This document shows positions 28,952 to 38,608 of a DNA stretch of 64,000 bases, one piece after another (the stretch's first letter is position 1; every line of letters starts with the position of its first letter). Source of the stretch: Shewanella gelidii. Its GTDB lineage: Bacteria > Pseudomonadota > Gammaproteobacteria > Enterobacterales > Shewanellaceae. Location of the stretch: positions 62,001 through 126,000 of the forward strand of contig NZ_BMPZ01000005.1 in assembly GCF_014647855.1 (NCBI RefSeq). The letters are read 5' to 3'. The position numbers and the translations under genes are program-made. Under the pieces are notes generated by a model that was not told the origin of the DNA, did not search any database, and saw only the letters and a program-made list of their open reading frames with translations.

Positions 28952-29860
28952 ATGACGATTAAAGCACTAAGAACTCCAGAAGAACGGTTTTCAGTACTCC
29001 CCGCGTTTCCTTACCAACCTCAGTACGTTGAAGATCTGGAGGGGTATGACTCTCTACGCATGGCGTATATTGACGAGGGTGACAAGTCGGCCGAGTACAC
29101 CTTCTTGTGTCTACATGGTGAGCCTTCATGGAGTTACTTATATCGAAAAATGATCCCTGTATTTACTGAAGCTGGACATCGTGTTGTCGCACCAGACTTA
29201 TTTGGCTTTGGCCGATCTGACAAGCCAGTAGATGAAGCTGTTTATAATTTTGAGTTTCACCGAAACAGCCTAATGCGCCTGATTGAGCGTTTAGACTTGA
29301 AAAACATTGTATTGGTGTGTCAGGACTGGGGGGGATTTCTTGGCCTCACTATTCCGATGGATATGCAAGATAGGTTCAAAAAACTCATCGTTATGAATAC
29401 GGGAATAGCAACAGGTGAACCGCTAACCGAAGCTGCTAAGCAGTGGATTGGCTTTTGCGCCAGTGTGCCGGAGATCCCTGTCGGTGGGTTGCTTGCCGGT
29501 GATGCAGGCGTAGCAGTAAACCCGATGGATGTTGTCGCCTATGATGCCCCATTCCCTGATAACCGCTACAAAGCGGGTGTCAGGAAGTTTCCTAAGATGA
29601 TCCCAACTGATGCGAACGATGACGCCGTTAAATATGGTCTTCGTGCTATCGAGTATTGGTCGAACAGCTGGGAAGGTGACAGCTTTATGGCGATCGGAAT
29701 GAAGGATGTGGTACTAGGCGAGCCTGCGATGATGGCACTAAGAAGTGTGATTAAAGGCTGCCCGGAGCCAATGAGAATCGCTGAATCCGGCCACTTTGTT
29801 CAGGAATACGGCGTTGAAGTGGCAGAGCAAGCTCTCGCTCATTTTGGACTAAATAGATAG
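28952..29860 (+). CDS. Haloalkane dehalogenase, DhlA-like (HLD-I) subfamily
   Basis: 302 residues, alpha/beta-hydrolase. Close to the HLD-I group: oxyanion segment HGEPSWSYLYRKMIP, nucleophile elbow CQDWGG with Asp125 and halide-binding Trp126, catalytic Asp252 (AIGMKD) and His281 (ESGHFVQE). Trp165 in the cap region is a candidate second halide-binding Trp (Trp175 of DhlA). Cleaves carbon-halogen bonds hydrolytically to an alcohol, halide and proton. AGGAAAAAA precedes the ATG. Regulated, by inference, by the divergent TetR protein. The alcohol product could feed the nearby SDRs. The natural substrate is unknown; marine halocarbons are plausible. Confidence 0.88.
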   Translation: MTIKALRTPEERFSVLPAFPYQPQYVEDLEGYDSLRMAYIDEGDKSAEYTFLCLHGEPSWSYLYRKMIPVFTEAGHRVVAPDLFGFGRSDKPVDEAVYNFEFHRNSLMRLIERLDLKNIVLVCQDWGGFLGLTIPMDMQDRFKKLIVMNTGIATGEPLTEAAKQWIGFCASVPEIPVGGLLAGDAGVAVNPMDVVAYDAPFPDNRYKAGVRKFPKMIPTDANDDAVKYGLRAIEYWSNSWEGDSFMAIGMKDVVLGEPAMMALRSVIKGCPEPMRIAESGHFVQEYGVEVAEQALAHFGLNR

Positions 29861-29961
29861 CTGATTTTGCGCGTTACTGAGGTAGTGCGCAATATGAAAC
29901 TTAAAATAGTAAATAAAACGTAAGCACGTCATTAACCACATCTTTGAACTTGCGCATCCTG

Positions 29962-30015
29962 TGGTCATCACTACGAAATGGCAAATACCCGAATGACAAA
30001 GCGTAGTGGTCACCA
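29962..30015. repeat. Imperfect inverted repeat upstream of the small membrane protein gene
   Basis: 14-base arms TGGTCATCACTACG (29962-29975) and CGTAGTGGTCACCA (30002-30015) match at 12 positions, with a 26-base spacer. It would form a long hairpin in the leader of the next gene or be the end of the dehalogenase transcript. No U-tract. Confidence 0.55.
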
Positions 30016-30084
30016 TATAACCCTGTTAAATGAAAGTGTATTGATTACGACGCTTTATCGATTTACTGGCAATGAGGTATAGGA

Positions 30085-30468
30085 ATGTTTAAGAAATTCG
30101 TTCAAATTACAGCACTGTTTAATTTCCCTATCGCGATTGGGATCATGATTCCTGAGCTTCTTTCTCCTCAGGCTAAGTCATTTATTATCACGCTTGTACT
30201 TGCCTCTTTTCTGATTTGTATGGGTGCAGCGCTTCTTTGGGCAGTTTCGGATTTACCCAGACGTGCTCCGATTATTGTTTGGAACGGTCTTGTACGACTT
30301 TTCGGTTTTGTTGTTGTCACCTACGCCGCATCGTCGGGTATGGCACCGACATTGTTTATCCCAATAGCGGTTATGGACTTAATTACCGCTGCCATCTATG
30401 TACTAGGAAGCGCCAAAGGAACAGGTATCCCTGTCTCTTCTTTAATACTTGGTAAGTCTAACTCTTGA
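30085..30468 (+). CDS. Small four-helix membrane protein, unknown function
   Basis: 127 residues with about four hydrophobic segments (residues ~5-24, 33-55, 68-85, 88-108). A short polar loop SDLPRRAPI lies between helices 2 and 3. Family not recognised. TATAGG precedes the ATG at 30085. It follows the dehalogenase by 224 bases in the same direction and may belong to the same cluster, but a separate promoter is equally possible. Long inverted repeats flank it on both sides. Confidence 0.6.
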   Translation: MFKKFVQITALFNFPIAIGIMIPELLSPQAKSFIITLVLASFLICMGAALLWAVSDLPRRAPIIVWNGLVRLFGFVVVTYAASSGMAPTLFIPIAVMDLITAAIYVLGSAKGTGIPVSSLILGKSNS

Positions 30469-30544
30469 CCGCATCCCAACAGATACGAATGGAGGCGTTA
30501 CTGTTAACAGACAAAAATTTTTTTTTTATGAACGCGGTCACGTA

Positions 30545-30584
30545 GCGACAGACCACCACGGTTTTACCCTTGGTGATCTGTCGC
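30545..30584. repeat. Long inverted repeat between the small membrane gene and trpA
   Basis: Arms GCGACAGACCACCA (30545-30558) and TGGTGATCTGTCGC (30571-30584) pair at 13 of 14 positions around a 12-base loop. A perfect palindrome CTGTTAACAG lies at 30501-30510. There is no T-run at the correct side, so terminator function is doubtful, though it lies between converging genes. Confidence 0.6.
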
Positions 30585-30643
30585 CAGTCGTATTCCCTCA
30601 ATTTTCGTTTCTTATTGCCAAATTGCAGCGGTAGAAAGAGAGG

Positions 30644-31453
30644 CTACTTTTGCGTTGCCGCCTTCATATTGCGGGTGAACTCAGCAAGCTTGGCGAGCAT
30701 AATTTCAGGTTGAGCTTGATTAGCCGCAATGATTTTTACGACCGCTGAGCCGGAAATTGCCCCGGCGGCACCTGCGTCAATTGCCGCTTTAACTTGTGCA
30801 GGCTCAGCAATGCCAAAACCAAGCAGTGGTGGCGCTGCGTCAAACTGCTTCAAGTTCGCTAGAATATCTTCAATCGGCATGCCTGCTTTCGACTCTGTAC
30901 CCGTCACTCCTGCGCGGGAGAGTAGGTAGGTGTAGCCTTCGCCTTTCGCGGCAACTTGTTTAACTGTTTCGCTGTCTGCGTTAGGTGGTGCGATAAATAT
31001 GGGAGCAATTTGATACTGTTGAGCAGCAGCTATAAATGGCTCGGCTTCTTCAACAGGAACATCGGCAATAAGGACCGAGTCGACCCCAGCCTGCTGTGCT
31101 CTACAGTAAAAGTCTTCAATGCCACGGGTATAGACCAAGTTGGCGTATAACAGTAGACCAATCGGTAGATCAGGGTACTTCGCCCGGATCTGGCTTAGCA
31201 TGTCAAAGCACTGACTAGGAGTTGTACCTGCATCCAGTGCACGTAAATTTGCCCCTTGGATAACCGGGCCATCAGCCAATGGATCGGAGAATGGGAAGCC
31301 AAGTTCAAGCGCATCTGCGCCGTTTTCGATCAAGGTATCGATAATGGCCATGGATAGCTCTGGTGTTGGATCACCAAGGGTAACAAAGGGGACGAAGGCC
31401 CCTTGGTTTTTAGCGTCGAGCTCGGCGAAAGCCTGCTGGTAACGATTCGTCAT
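30644..31453 (-). CDS. trpA: Tryptophan synthase alpha subunit TrpA
   Basis: 269 residues from the ATG at 31453, which has GGAGAG upstream inside the trpB end. The upstream in-frame ATG (31468) lies inside trpB without a better signal. Catalytic Glu50 and Asp61 are in [15 protein letters not shown]. Releases indole from indole-3-glycerol phosphate. The trpB stop is 5 bases upstream. Last gene of the operon. Confidence 0.95.
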   Translation of the reverse strand: MTNRYQQAFAELDAKNQGAFVPFVTLGDPTPELSMAIIDTLIENGADALELGFPFSDPLADGPVIQGANLRALDAGTTPSQCFDMLSQIRAKYPDLPIGLLLYANLVYTRGIEDFYCRAQQAGVDSVLIADVPVEEAEPFIAAAQQYQIAPIFIAPPNADSETVKQVAAKGEGYTYLLSRAGVTGTESKAGMPIEDILANLKQFDAAPPLLGFGIAEPAQVKAAIDAGAAGAISGSAVVKIIAANQAQPEIMLAKLAEFTRNMKAATQK

Positions 31454-31457
31454 GGCT

Positions 31458-32654
31458 TTACTCTCCATTGGCCTTGTTTTGGTTGTCTAGAATATCGGAT
31501 ACCGTGAATATATCTTTGTCACCTCGACCTGAGAGATTGACCACTAATACGGTTTCTTTGGTTGCTTGCTTAGCGTATTCAAGCGCATAGGCAAGTGCAT
31601 GGGCGGACTCAAGTGCTGGGATGATACCCTCACTGCGCGCTAGTAACTGAAATGCTTCGAGTGCATTATCATCCGTAGCAGATTCATAAGTTGCACGGCC
31701 GATAGCATTTAAATGGGCATGCTGTGGGCCGACTGATGGAAAGTCTAGGCCGGCTGAAACCGAATAAGACTCTTCAATTTGTCCTTCACTGTCTTGCATG
31801 AGTGGTGCTTTCATGCCAAAGAAAATGCCAGTTTTACCGTGTTTTAAAGGAGCGCCATGCATTGGTGTGTCAATGCCTTTACCGGCAGGCTCAACACCAA
31901 TTAGCTTCACTGACGTTTCGTCAATAAAGTCAGCAAACATACCGATTGCATTGGATCCGCCTCCAACACAGGCAATGACTGCATCAGGGAGTCTTCCTTC
32001 TGCTTTGACGATTTGTTGCTTGGTTTCTGCGCCAATCATGCGCTGGAATTCACGAACAATGGTTGGGAATGGGTGCGGCCCAGCAGCTGTCCCAAGCAAG
32101 TAGTGTGCTTTATCGTAGCTACCAGACCAATCTCGCATTGCTTCATTACACGCATCTTTTAGCGTAGCGGAGCCTGAGGTCACCGGAATAACTTCAGCCC
32201 CCATTAAACGCATTCTAAAGACGTTAGGTGATTGGCGTTCTACATCCTTGGCGCCCATATATACTTTGCATTTTAGGTCGAGTAGGGCGCAGGCGAGTGC
32301 TGTTGCAACGCCGTGTTGGCCAGCACCTGTTTCGGCAATAATTTCTTTCTTACCCATACGTTTGGCTAGCAATGCTTGGCCGAGAACCTGGTTGGTTTTG
32401 TGGGCTCCCCCATGGAGTAAATCTTCTCGTTTAAGATAGATTTTGACCAAAGGGTTTGGGCTAAGATTACGGGTCAAAGTTAGTGCAGTTGGGCGTCCGG
32501 CGTAGTTTTTAAGTAAGTCTGTAAACTCTTGCTGGAACTCAGGATCATTTTGGGCATCAACAAATGCTTGCTCAAGTTGTTTCAGGGCAGGCACTAATAT
32601 TTGTGGAACATACATGCCACCATATTCGCCGAAGTAAGGATTTAGTGTTGTCAT
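31458..32654 (-). CDS. trpB: Tryptophan synthase beta subunit TrpB
   Basis: 398 residues, normal. PLP-binding Lys86 in GGAHKTNQ, the phosphate-cup GGGSNAIG, and the [10 protein letters not shown] loop. Condenses indole with serine; channels indole from TrpA. Separated from trpCF by 11 bases. Confidence 0.97.
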   Translation of the reverse strand: MTTLNPYFGEYGGMYVPQILVPALKQLEQAFVDAQNDPEFQQEFTDLLKNYAGRPTALTLTRNLSPNPLVKIYLKREDLLHGGAHKTNQVLGQALLAKRMGKKEIIAETGAGQHGVATALACALLDLKCKVYMGAKDVERQSPNVFRMRLMGAEVIPVTSGSATLKDACNEAMRDWSGSYDKAHYLLGTAAGPHPFPTIVREFQRMIGAETKQQIVKAEGRLPDAVIACVGGGSNAIGMFADFIDETSVKLIGVEPAGKGIDTPMHGAPLKHGKTGIFFGMKAPLMQDSEGQIEESYSVSAGLDFPSVGPQHAHLNAIGRATYESATDDNALEAFQLLARSEGIIPALESAHALAYALEYAKQATKETVLVVNLSGRGDKDIFTVSDILDNQNKANGE

Positions 32655-32665
32655 GGGTCTACCTA

Positions 32666-34156
32666 TTAGTTCTTGCGTAATTCAGCAAATGTCCGTTGAA
32701 TTTGGTCGTGTTGTTTAACACCGGGCGCTGACTCTAAACCCGAGTTGAAGTCGAGGCCGAAAAATCCTTGTTGTTTCGCTTGGTAAGCGTTATGGGGATC
32801 GAGTCCGCCAGCAAGCATAGCATGTTGCTTTTCAGGCAATTCCTGCTGCCAATCAAATTGAATGCCTGTACCACCAAATTGCCCCGCACTTTTACTGTCA
32901 TAAAGAATTCGGTCAACCAGTTTGACGATTTCTGAGTCAACAAGAGGTTGTGTAGAAGGGCTCTCTACTTCAACAGCGACGGCTTTCCAAACTTGGCAGT
33001 CACCACAGTTGGCTTGAATTAAAGCATGTTTAATGGCGCTGACTTGGAGAGAATTCTCTTTGCCGTGTAATTGTACCGCATATAGTCCCAATTCTTGGGC
33101 TGTTTCGGCGATAGTTTGTGGTTGTTCGTTCACAAATACGCCGACTAAATTGAGTTGCTGCTCTTGGGCGCGGTGAGCTTGTACCAGCACTTTAGCTTGC
33201 TCAAGGGTTACTGAGCGTTTCGATGGCGGATAGAAAATTAAACCACCGAAAACCCCTCCGGCTTTGGCCACAGCTTGCATATCTTTAGCCTGAGTGAGTC
33301 CACAAACCTTATTTGAGCCATAAATCAATTGACGACAAGCTAAATCTAAGTCGTTTTGCGCCATTAATGAACTGCCGACTAAGTAACCGTGTACAAGCGG
33401 GTTTAAGCGTCGAACTTGCTGCTGATTGTATATGCCAGATTCGCTAATAATGACCCTATCTGCAGGGATTTGCGGTGCCAAAACTTCAGTCGTGGCGAGA
33501 TCTGTACTTAGGTCTCTTAAATTACGATTATTGATGCCAATAATTGCAGCGTTGAGTGCAATAGCGCGATCGAGTTCTTCTTGATTACTAACTTCCGTCA
33601 GGATATCTAGTTTATATCGTGCTGCTTCTGCAGCAAGCAACCGGTACTGGCGATCGTCAAGTACAGACAGCATGAGTAAGATAGCGTCGGCGCCTTGATG
33701 TGCTGCGAGTTTGACTTGGTATGGGTGAATAAAAAAGTCTTTGCACAAAATCGGTTGGCTGACGTTGGCACGCACGATGGGTAAATAATCAAAGCTACCT
33801 TGGAAAAATTGCTCATCGGTTAGGACCGAAATGCCTGAGGCATATTGGCTATAGGTGTTTGCAATTGAGGTTAAATCAAAGTTTTCGCGTATCAGCCCTT
33901 TGGAAGGGCTAGCTTTTTTGCATTCAAAAATATAACTGGCATTTGGCGCGCGCAACGCGTCATACAGACTACGATCTGATATTTTGGGTTGCAGGGAAAC
34001 TTCAGGAAAGCGCAGCTTTAATTTCGCAATATGACCCGCTTTGGTGTTTACAATTTTTTGTAGCACGCTGACTTTGGTAGACGGTGCTACCGTAACACGT
34101 AAATCGTCTTGTTCGACGAATGCAGATTTAGGTTGAGAAGGCTGAGTAATGCTCAC
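32666..34156 (-). CDS. trpCF: Fused indole-3-glycerol-phosphate synthase / phosphoribosylanthranilate isomerase TrpCF
   Basis: 496 residues in two TIM barrels. The first half is TrpC ([41 protein letters not shown]); the second half is TrpF ([48 protein letters not shown]). This is the enteric/vibrio type of fusion. The start is GTG at 34156 with AAGGA upstream. The N-terminus is about 28 residues longer than E. coli TrpC, so an internal start cannot be excluded, but no better-placed start is seen. Confidence 0.94.
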   Translation of the reverse strand: MSITQPSQPKSAFVEQDDLRVTVAPSTKVSVLQKIVNTKAGHIAKLKLRFPEVSLQPKISDRSLYDALRAPNASYIFECKKASPSKGLIRENFDLTSIANTYSQYASGISVLTDEQFFQGSFDYLPIVRANVSQPILCKDFFIHPYQVKLAAHQGADAILLMLSVLDDRQYRLLAAEAARYKLDILTEVSNQEELDRAIALNAAIIGINNRNLRDLSTDLATTEVLAPQIPADRVIISESGIYNQQQVRRLNPLVHGYLVGSSLMAQNDLDLACRQLIYGSNKVCGLTQAKDMQAVAKAGGVFGGLIFYPPSKRSVTLEQAKVLVQAHRAQEQQLNLVGVFVNEQPQTIAETAQELGLYAVQLHGKENSLQVSAIKHALIQANCGDCQVWKAVAVEVESPSTQPLVDSEIVKLVDRILYDSKSAGQFGGTGIQFDWQQELPEKQHAMLAGGLDPHNAYQAKQQGFFGLDFNSGLESAPGVKQHDQIQRTFAELRKN

Positions 34157-34174
34157 AAACAGTCGTCCTTGTAA

Positions 34175-35206
34175 TTATGCGGGTTGGCTGGCATTGGCCA
34201 GTTGCTTTAGTTTGTTATGTGCGTCGCCACTTTGAATGGCCGCTAAGGCCATTGCGGTTCCGGCCTTGATATCGCTGGCTAAACCGGCGACGTAAAGGGC
34301 ACATCCTGCATTGGCTGCCACAGCATTTGTATGTGCCGGCTTACCTTGACCAAGCAATATGGCCTCCGTTAACGCTGCATTCTCTTCAGGAGTGCCGCCG
34401 GCTAAATCAGCAAGACTTGCCTGAGCGACACCTAAATCATCCGCAGTGATTTGATAATGTTTTAATTCACCGCCTTTTAATTCTGCCACTTGGGTCGGGC
34501 CGTGGAGTGCGACTTCATCGAGGCCACTGCCATGAACTATCATGGCGCGTTTTACACCAAGTGCACGTACAACTTCAGCAATCGGGGCAACGAGGTCTTC
34601 GCTATAAACACCAAGAACCATGTAATCCGGCTTTGATGGATTGATCAGTGGGCCAAGAACGTTAAAAAGGGTCCGAGTCTTCAGTGCCTGACGCACAGGC
34701 ACGGCATGGCGAACACCGCCATGGTAATGTGGCGCAAATAGGAAACACAGCCCAAAGGAATCCAAGCAGTGTCTTGCTGTTTCAGGCGACATGGTTAAAT
34801 CGATACCAAATTGAGCAAGTAAGTCTGACGAACCTGATTTACTCGATACGCTACGGTTGCCATGCTTAGCAACGTTTGCCCCAGCAGCAGCGGCAACAAA
34901 ACAAGCGGTTGTTGAAATATTAATGGTATTGTGGCCATCTCCCCCGGTACCAACAATATCAACAATATCGGTGGCTTGTCCGTGGGGGAAGGGCTTGGCG
35001 GCGGCACGTAAAGCATCGGCTGCGCCGGAAATCTCATCAATAGTTTCACCACGCATCTTCATCGCCACTAACATGCCTGCCATCGCAGCTTCGCTCATTT
35101 CACCTTCGATAACGGCGCTAAAGACCTGTTGCGCATCGGCTCGACTTAATGAGTCGCCCGCATACAAGCTATCAAGAAGTGATTGAATATTGCTGGGTTG
35201 ACTCAT
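34175..35206 (-). CDS. trpD: Anthranilate phosphoribosyltransferase TrpD
   Basis: 343 residues, stand-alone TrpD (not fused to TrpG). The PRPP-binding GTGGDGHNTINIST, the KHGNRSVSSKSGSSDLL loop and the VLGPLINP motif are present. Transfers phosphoribose from PRPP to anthranilate. Two bases separate it from trpG. Confidence 0.96.
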   Translation of the reverse strand: MSQPSNIQSLLDSLYAGDSLSRADAQQVFSAVIEGEMSEAAMAGMLVAMKMRGETIDEISGAADALRAAAKPFPHGQATDIVDIVGTGGDGHNTINISTTACFVAAAAGANVAKHGNRSVSSKSGSSDLLAQFGIDLTMSPETARHCLDSFGLCFLFAPHYHGGVRHAVPVRQALKTRTLFNVLGPLINPSKPDYMVLGVYSEDLVAPIAEVVRALGVKRAMIVHGSGLDEVALHGPTQVAELKGGELKHYQITADDLGVAQASLADLAGGTPEENAALTEAILLGQGKPAHTNAVAANAGCALYVAGLASDIKAGTAMALAAIQSGDAHNKLKQLANASQPA

Positions 35207-35208
35207 GA

Positions 35209-35802
35209 TTACGCTCCTTGGTTCGTTTGATTCAGAAAGGCAATGGTTTGTATTAACAAGCGGCTTCCTAAAGTCGTTAAAATAGACTCTGGATGGAATT
35301 GAAAACCTATCGCTCTATCTTGTTGGTGGCTGATTGCCATGGGCATATCCTCGGTCGTCGCTATGATATCGAGGCAATCGGGTACCTTCGTCGCCACTAA
35401 TGAGTGATAGCGTGCAATTGGCAAAGGGCTTGGGAAGTCTTTAAAAATGCCTTGGCCATTGTGGTGCGCACCACTGGCTTTGCCGTGAACAACTTCCTTA
35501 GCTCGATCGACAACTCCGCCGTAATGTTCAACAATAGCTTGATGGCCCAAACAAATCCCGAGCATGGGTACTTGACCTGCAACTTTGGCAATCAATTGCA
35601 TCATACAACCAGCATCTTGCGGAGCTCCTGGGCCAGGAGAAAGAACAAGCGCTGCTGGCTCTTCACTTGCTAGGATTTTTCGAGCGATATAATCAGCATC
35701 AATATCATTGCGATAGATCGTCACTTCAAAACCTAGACTACGAAATTGATCAACGAGGTTATAGGTAAATGAATCAAAATTATCGAGTAAAAAAATCTTC
35801 AT
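35209..35802 (-). CDS. trpG: Anthranilate synthase glutaminase subunit TrpG
   Basis: 197 residues, class I glutamine amidotransferase. Triad Cys84 (GICLGHQ), His170 and Glu172 (FHPES). Supplies ammonia to TrpE. Its ATG overlaps the trpE stop (ATGA), so translation is coupled. Similar to PabA, but the position in the trp operon decides the name. Confidence 0.95.
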   Translation of the reverse strand: MKIFLLDNFDSFTYNLVDQFRSLGFEVTIYRNDIDADYIARKILASEEPAALVLSPGPGAPQDAGCMMQLIAKVAGQVPMLGICLGHQAIVEHYGGVVDRAKEVVHGKASGAHHNGQGIFKDFPSPLPIARYHSLVATKVPDCLDIIATTEDMPMAISHQQDRAIGFQFHPESILTTLGSRLLIQTIAFLNQTNQGA

Positions 35803-37352
35803 TGGCCAGCTCCCATTTTGATCGCTGAAATTACGGCTTGTGCTTTACTGCGGCTTTCATCGGCTTCTGCTTGTGGATCTGAATCATGGACCACACCGGC
35901 TCCAGCTTGAATGTGAGCTACGCCATTTTTGACAAATGCAGAGCGAATAATAATGCAGGTGTCCATATCTCCGAGTGCATTGAGGTAACCTACAGCCCCC
36001 CCATAACTGCCGCGACGCCTTTGCTCCACATCTCGAATGAGTTGTGCGGCTCTAACTTTCGGCGCACCCATCAGAGTCCCCATGTTCATACAGGCTTGAT
36101 AGGCATGCAATGCATCTAAATCTTCACGCAACTGACCGGTAACCAGACTCACGAGATGCATGACATGGGAGTAGCGATCAACTTTAAGTAGTTTGTCGAC
36201 TTTACGGGTGCCCGTTTGACTGATACGGGCAACGTCATTTCGAGCTAAATCAACCAGCATTAAATGCTCGGCGAGTTCCTTTTCATCAAGTCGTAACTCC
36301 AGCTCAATTCGGCTATCTAAATCAAAATCAATTTGGCCATCCGCTGTTTTACCACGACGGCGAGTTCCAGCAATCGGGTAGATTTCAACTTGATTTGTAT
36401 CGACTTCATACTTAATCGCGCTTTCTGGGGATGCGCCAAATAAAGTAAAGTCTGGGCCATTGAGATAGAACATATACGGGCTAGGGTTCGTGAGTCTTAG
36501 CGCGCGGTAGGCTCCGAGTGTGTTCGGGCAGGGCAAGCTGAAGCTTCGAGAAATCACGATTTGGAAGACATCACCAGCAACAATGTACTCCTTTGAATCA
36601 CTGACTTGTTTCATAAAGTCTGCATCACTGATATTGACTGCCGTTTCTTCTGTGATGGGTTTGAGTTCAGGAGTCGCAGGTAAAGTTAAACCGTTTTCTT
36701 GCAGTTGTTTGGTGCGAACACGTAGACGCTCCGTGGTATGGGGCTCAGTATCAAATTGGTGGGTAATGATGTCCGCTTTTTGCGTTTGGTGATCAATCAT
36801 CACCAGCGTTTCAGCAACGTAGAAGATGTAATCTGGAAGTGTATTGGTGCTCATTGGCACTTTTGGCAGTGGCTCGACTGAATCAATCAAATCGTAGGCC
36901 ATTGCGCCACCTAAAAAGAGGTCTTCAAATTGTGGCGTATTCCCTGTCCGAATCCCTTTTATCAAGGCGCGCAAGCCATCTAATGGCGACACGGCTTTAA
37001 GCTTGGTATCTTCGTCAAGGATTTCAGTATTTTTCTCTATTCTAACTGTAAGGGTGTCACCCAGTTGCTGGCAATCTTGATCTTTAAAGTAGGCACGGAT
37101 CCCCTGGAACATTGCTGCGCCATTGTCGGTCAGGGCAGTAAAGATTAGCGTATGGCTATCGCAAAGAATTTTCATCGCTGCGTGGGTAAGTAACATGCTC
37201 TTTAGGTGGTCTTTACTGTCGATTTCTGCGGATTCTAACAACATGGTGTTAGGTCCATTTTGAGTCAACTTGGTATAAAGCCCTAAAGGATCGTCATGGT
37301 ATTGCATTGGCTGCTTGCTCGTCACCACTTTGGCAAACTGTGTATGATCCAT
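35799..37352 (-). CDS. trpE: Anthranilate synthase component I TrpE
   Basis: 517 residues from the ATG at 37352, which has CAGGAAAA upstream; the frame is open further upstream but that part lies in the attenuator leader and has no family match. The N-terminal allosteric LLESAEI (Trp feedback element) is present. In the chorismate-binding domain, FQIVISRSF, YPIAGTRRRG and the DLARNDVARI region are intact. Makes anthranilate from chorismate with ammonia from TrpG. Confidence 0.96.
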   Translation of the reverse strand: MDHTQFAKVVTSKQPMQYHDDPLGLYTKLTQNGPNTMLLESAEIDSKDHLKSMLLTHAAMKILCDSHTLIFTALTDNGAAMFQGIRAYFKDQDCQQLGDTLTVRIEKNTEILDEDTKLKAVSPLDGLRALIKGIRTGNTPQFEDLFLGGAMAYDLIDSVEPLPKVPMSTNTLPDYIFYVAETLVMIDHQTQKADIITHQFDTEPHTTERLRVRTKQLQENGLTLPATPELKPITEETAVNISDADFMKQVSDSKEYIVAGDVFQIVISRSFSLPCPNTLGAYRALRLTNPSPYMFYLNGPDFTLFGASPESAIKYEVDTNQVEIYPIAGTRRRGKTADGQIDFDLDSRIELELRLDEKELAEHLMLVDLARNDVARISQTGTRKVDKLLKVDRYSHVMHLVSLVTGQLREDLDALHAYQACMNMGTLMGAPKVRAAQLIRDVEQRRRGSYGGAVGYLNALGDMDTCIIIRSAFVKNGVAHIQAGAGVVHDSDPQAEADESRSKAQAVISAIKMGAGQ

Positions 37353-37480
37353 TGCTATTTTCCTGTTTGTCGTATCCGCTGTACTTGAATGATTTTCTTC
37401 ATTTATCATGGTTCTACACTTCCCTAAGCTTGCCGCATTTACTGCTTTTGACTGAAATGCAGGCTGCTTTGAAAGCATAC

Positions 37481-37507
37481 AAAAAAGCCCGCATAGTTGC
37501 GGGCTTC
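37481..37507 (-). terminator. trp attenuator terminator
   Basis: On the minus strand AGCCCGCA and TGCGGGCT pair around ACTA, then six T. It lies 129 bases before trpE and 50 bases after the trpL stop. The GCGGG just after the trpL stop can pair with the CCCGC of this stem, giving the alternative antiterminator. Confidence 0.9.
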
Positions 37508-37554
37508 TTGTTTAATCTTGTGTTTTACAACGACACAGAACTTCACACCACCCG

Positions 37555-37611
37555 CTATTTTGGGAAGTGCCACCACCAATTGATGTTTGCTGAAGCATTA
37601 AAAAAGGTCAT
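37555..37611 (-). CDS. trpL: trp operon leader peptide
   Basis: 18 codons: MTFFNASANINWWWHFPK, then TAG. Three consecutive Trp codons (TGG TGG TGG) sit just before the competing RNA stems. When charged tRNA-Trp is scarce the ribosome stalls there and the antiterminator forms, allowing trpE-A transcription. The start has no strong Shine-Dalgarno. The position, the Trp run and the attenuator together make the assignment firm. Confidence 0.9.
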   Translation of the reverse strand: MTFFNASANINWWWHFPK

Positions 37612-37747
37612 TGTATCGCTAATCTCGTCTTTGAATTGCTATATAGAAAACCCTAGCTGGCATTTAAAGTCAATTGAATAATGTTATTTTTTAATATTAT
37701 TCATTGATAACCCCCTTTTCGTCATCAAACTCAAGTAGAATGACTAG

Positions 37748-38608
37748 ATGACATTTGAAAACTGTATCATCGATCTTCATTGCCATTCTACGGCATCGGA
37801 TGGCCAGCTGACGCCAACTGAACTTGTAGAAAGAGCAAAATCACAAGCAATTGATGTGCTTGCTATCACTGACCATGACACACTTGCAGGACTCGAAGAA
37901 GCCCACCGTTATAATAATGGCTTGTCGCAGCCTTTGCAGTTGGTCAATGGCGTTGAGATCTCTACGCATTGGCATAACTATGATATCCATATTGTTGGCC
38001 TAAACACCCTGTTAGATTTTCAACCCTTGGCGCAATTTTTAGTAGAGCAGCGTCAATTGCGCGATGAGCGCGCCATTGAAATTGGTCGACGTTTAGAAAA
38101 AGCCAATATTAGTGGTGCATATGAGGGCGCACTATTTTACGCACAAGGTGCTGCAATTAGCCGAGGTCATTACGCCCGTTGGTTGGCTGAAAATGGGTAT
38201 GCAACCAGCATGGCAAACGTATTTAAAAAGTACCTTTCCCGCGGCAAGACTGGGTATGTACCCAATAATTGGCGCGATATGGCAACTGCAATTGAGATGA
38301 TTCATCAAGCGGGAGGCGTGGCTGTATTGGCGCATCCAAGTGGTTATAAGCTTTCTGCTAAATGGTTAAAGCGACTCGTTCGCGAGTTTAAAGAAGCTGG
38401 TGGTGATGCCATTGAAGTGGTTTTAGGGCAGCAAACGGTTGAAGACCGTTCTAATTTGGCAGCTTTAAGTCAAAAAAATGAATTGCTAGCGTCTGTGGGG
38501 AGCGACTTTCACTTTCCTGGAAGCTGGATTGAACTTGGAAAAAACTTATACCGCCCCCAAGGACTGAAATGGGTGTGGGAGTCTGATAAGTGGAATAGTA
38601 AAATATGA
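37748..38608 (+). CDS. rnm: PHP-domain phosphoesterase / 5'-3' exoribonuclease RNase AM (YciV/TrpH)
   Basis: 286 residues. PHP metal-binding motifs: DLHCHSTASDG (residues 9-19), ITDHDT, NGVEIST, LAHPSGYK and the terminal SVGSDFH. In E. coli this protein trims 5' ends of rRNAs and degrades 3',5'-nucleoside bisphosphates. It sits divergently from trp, as in enterics. Its stop overlaps the yciO start by 4 bases (ATGA). Confidence 0.9.
   Translation: MTFENCIIDLHCHSTASDGQLTPTELVERAKSQAIDVLAITDHDTLAGLEEAHRYNNGLSQPLQLVNGVEISTHWHNYDIHIVGLNTLLDFQPLAQFLVEQRQLRDERAIEIGRRLEKANISGAYEGALFYAQGAAISRGHYARWLAENGYATSMANVFKKYLSRGKTGYVPNNWRDMATAIEMIHQAGGVAVLAHPSGYKLSAKWLKRLVREFKEAGGDAIEVVLGQQTVEDRSNLAALSQKNELLASVGSDFHFPGSWIELGKNLYRPQGLKWVWESDKWNSKI

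Noticed and set aside
30449..30634. 61-codon frame downstream of the small membrane protein
   Set aside because: It overlaps that gene, contains the poly-T tract and the long inverted repeat, and has no ribosome site of its own.
37636..37680. TrpR operator near the trp promoter
   Set aside because: Only one CTAG half-site and no symmetric partner; the -35 TTGACT (37673-37668) has no -10 at proper spacing, so the promoter itself is not certain.
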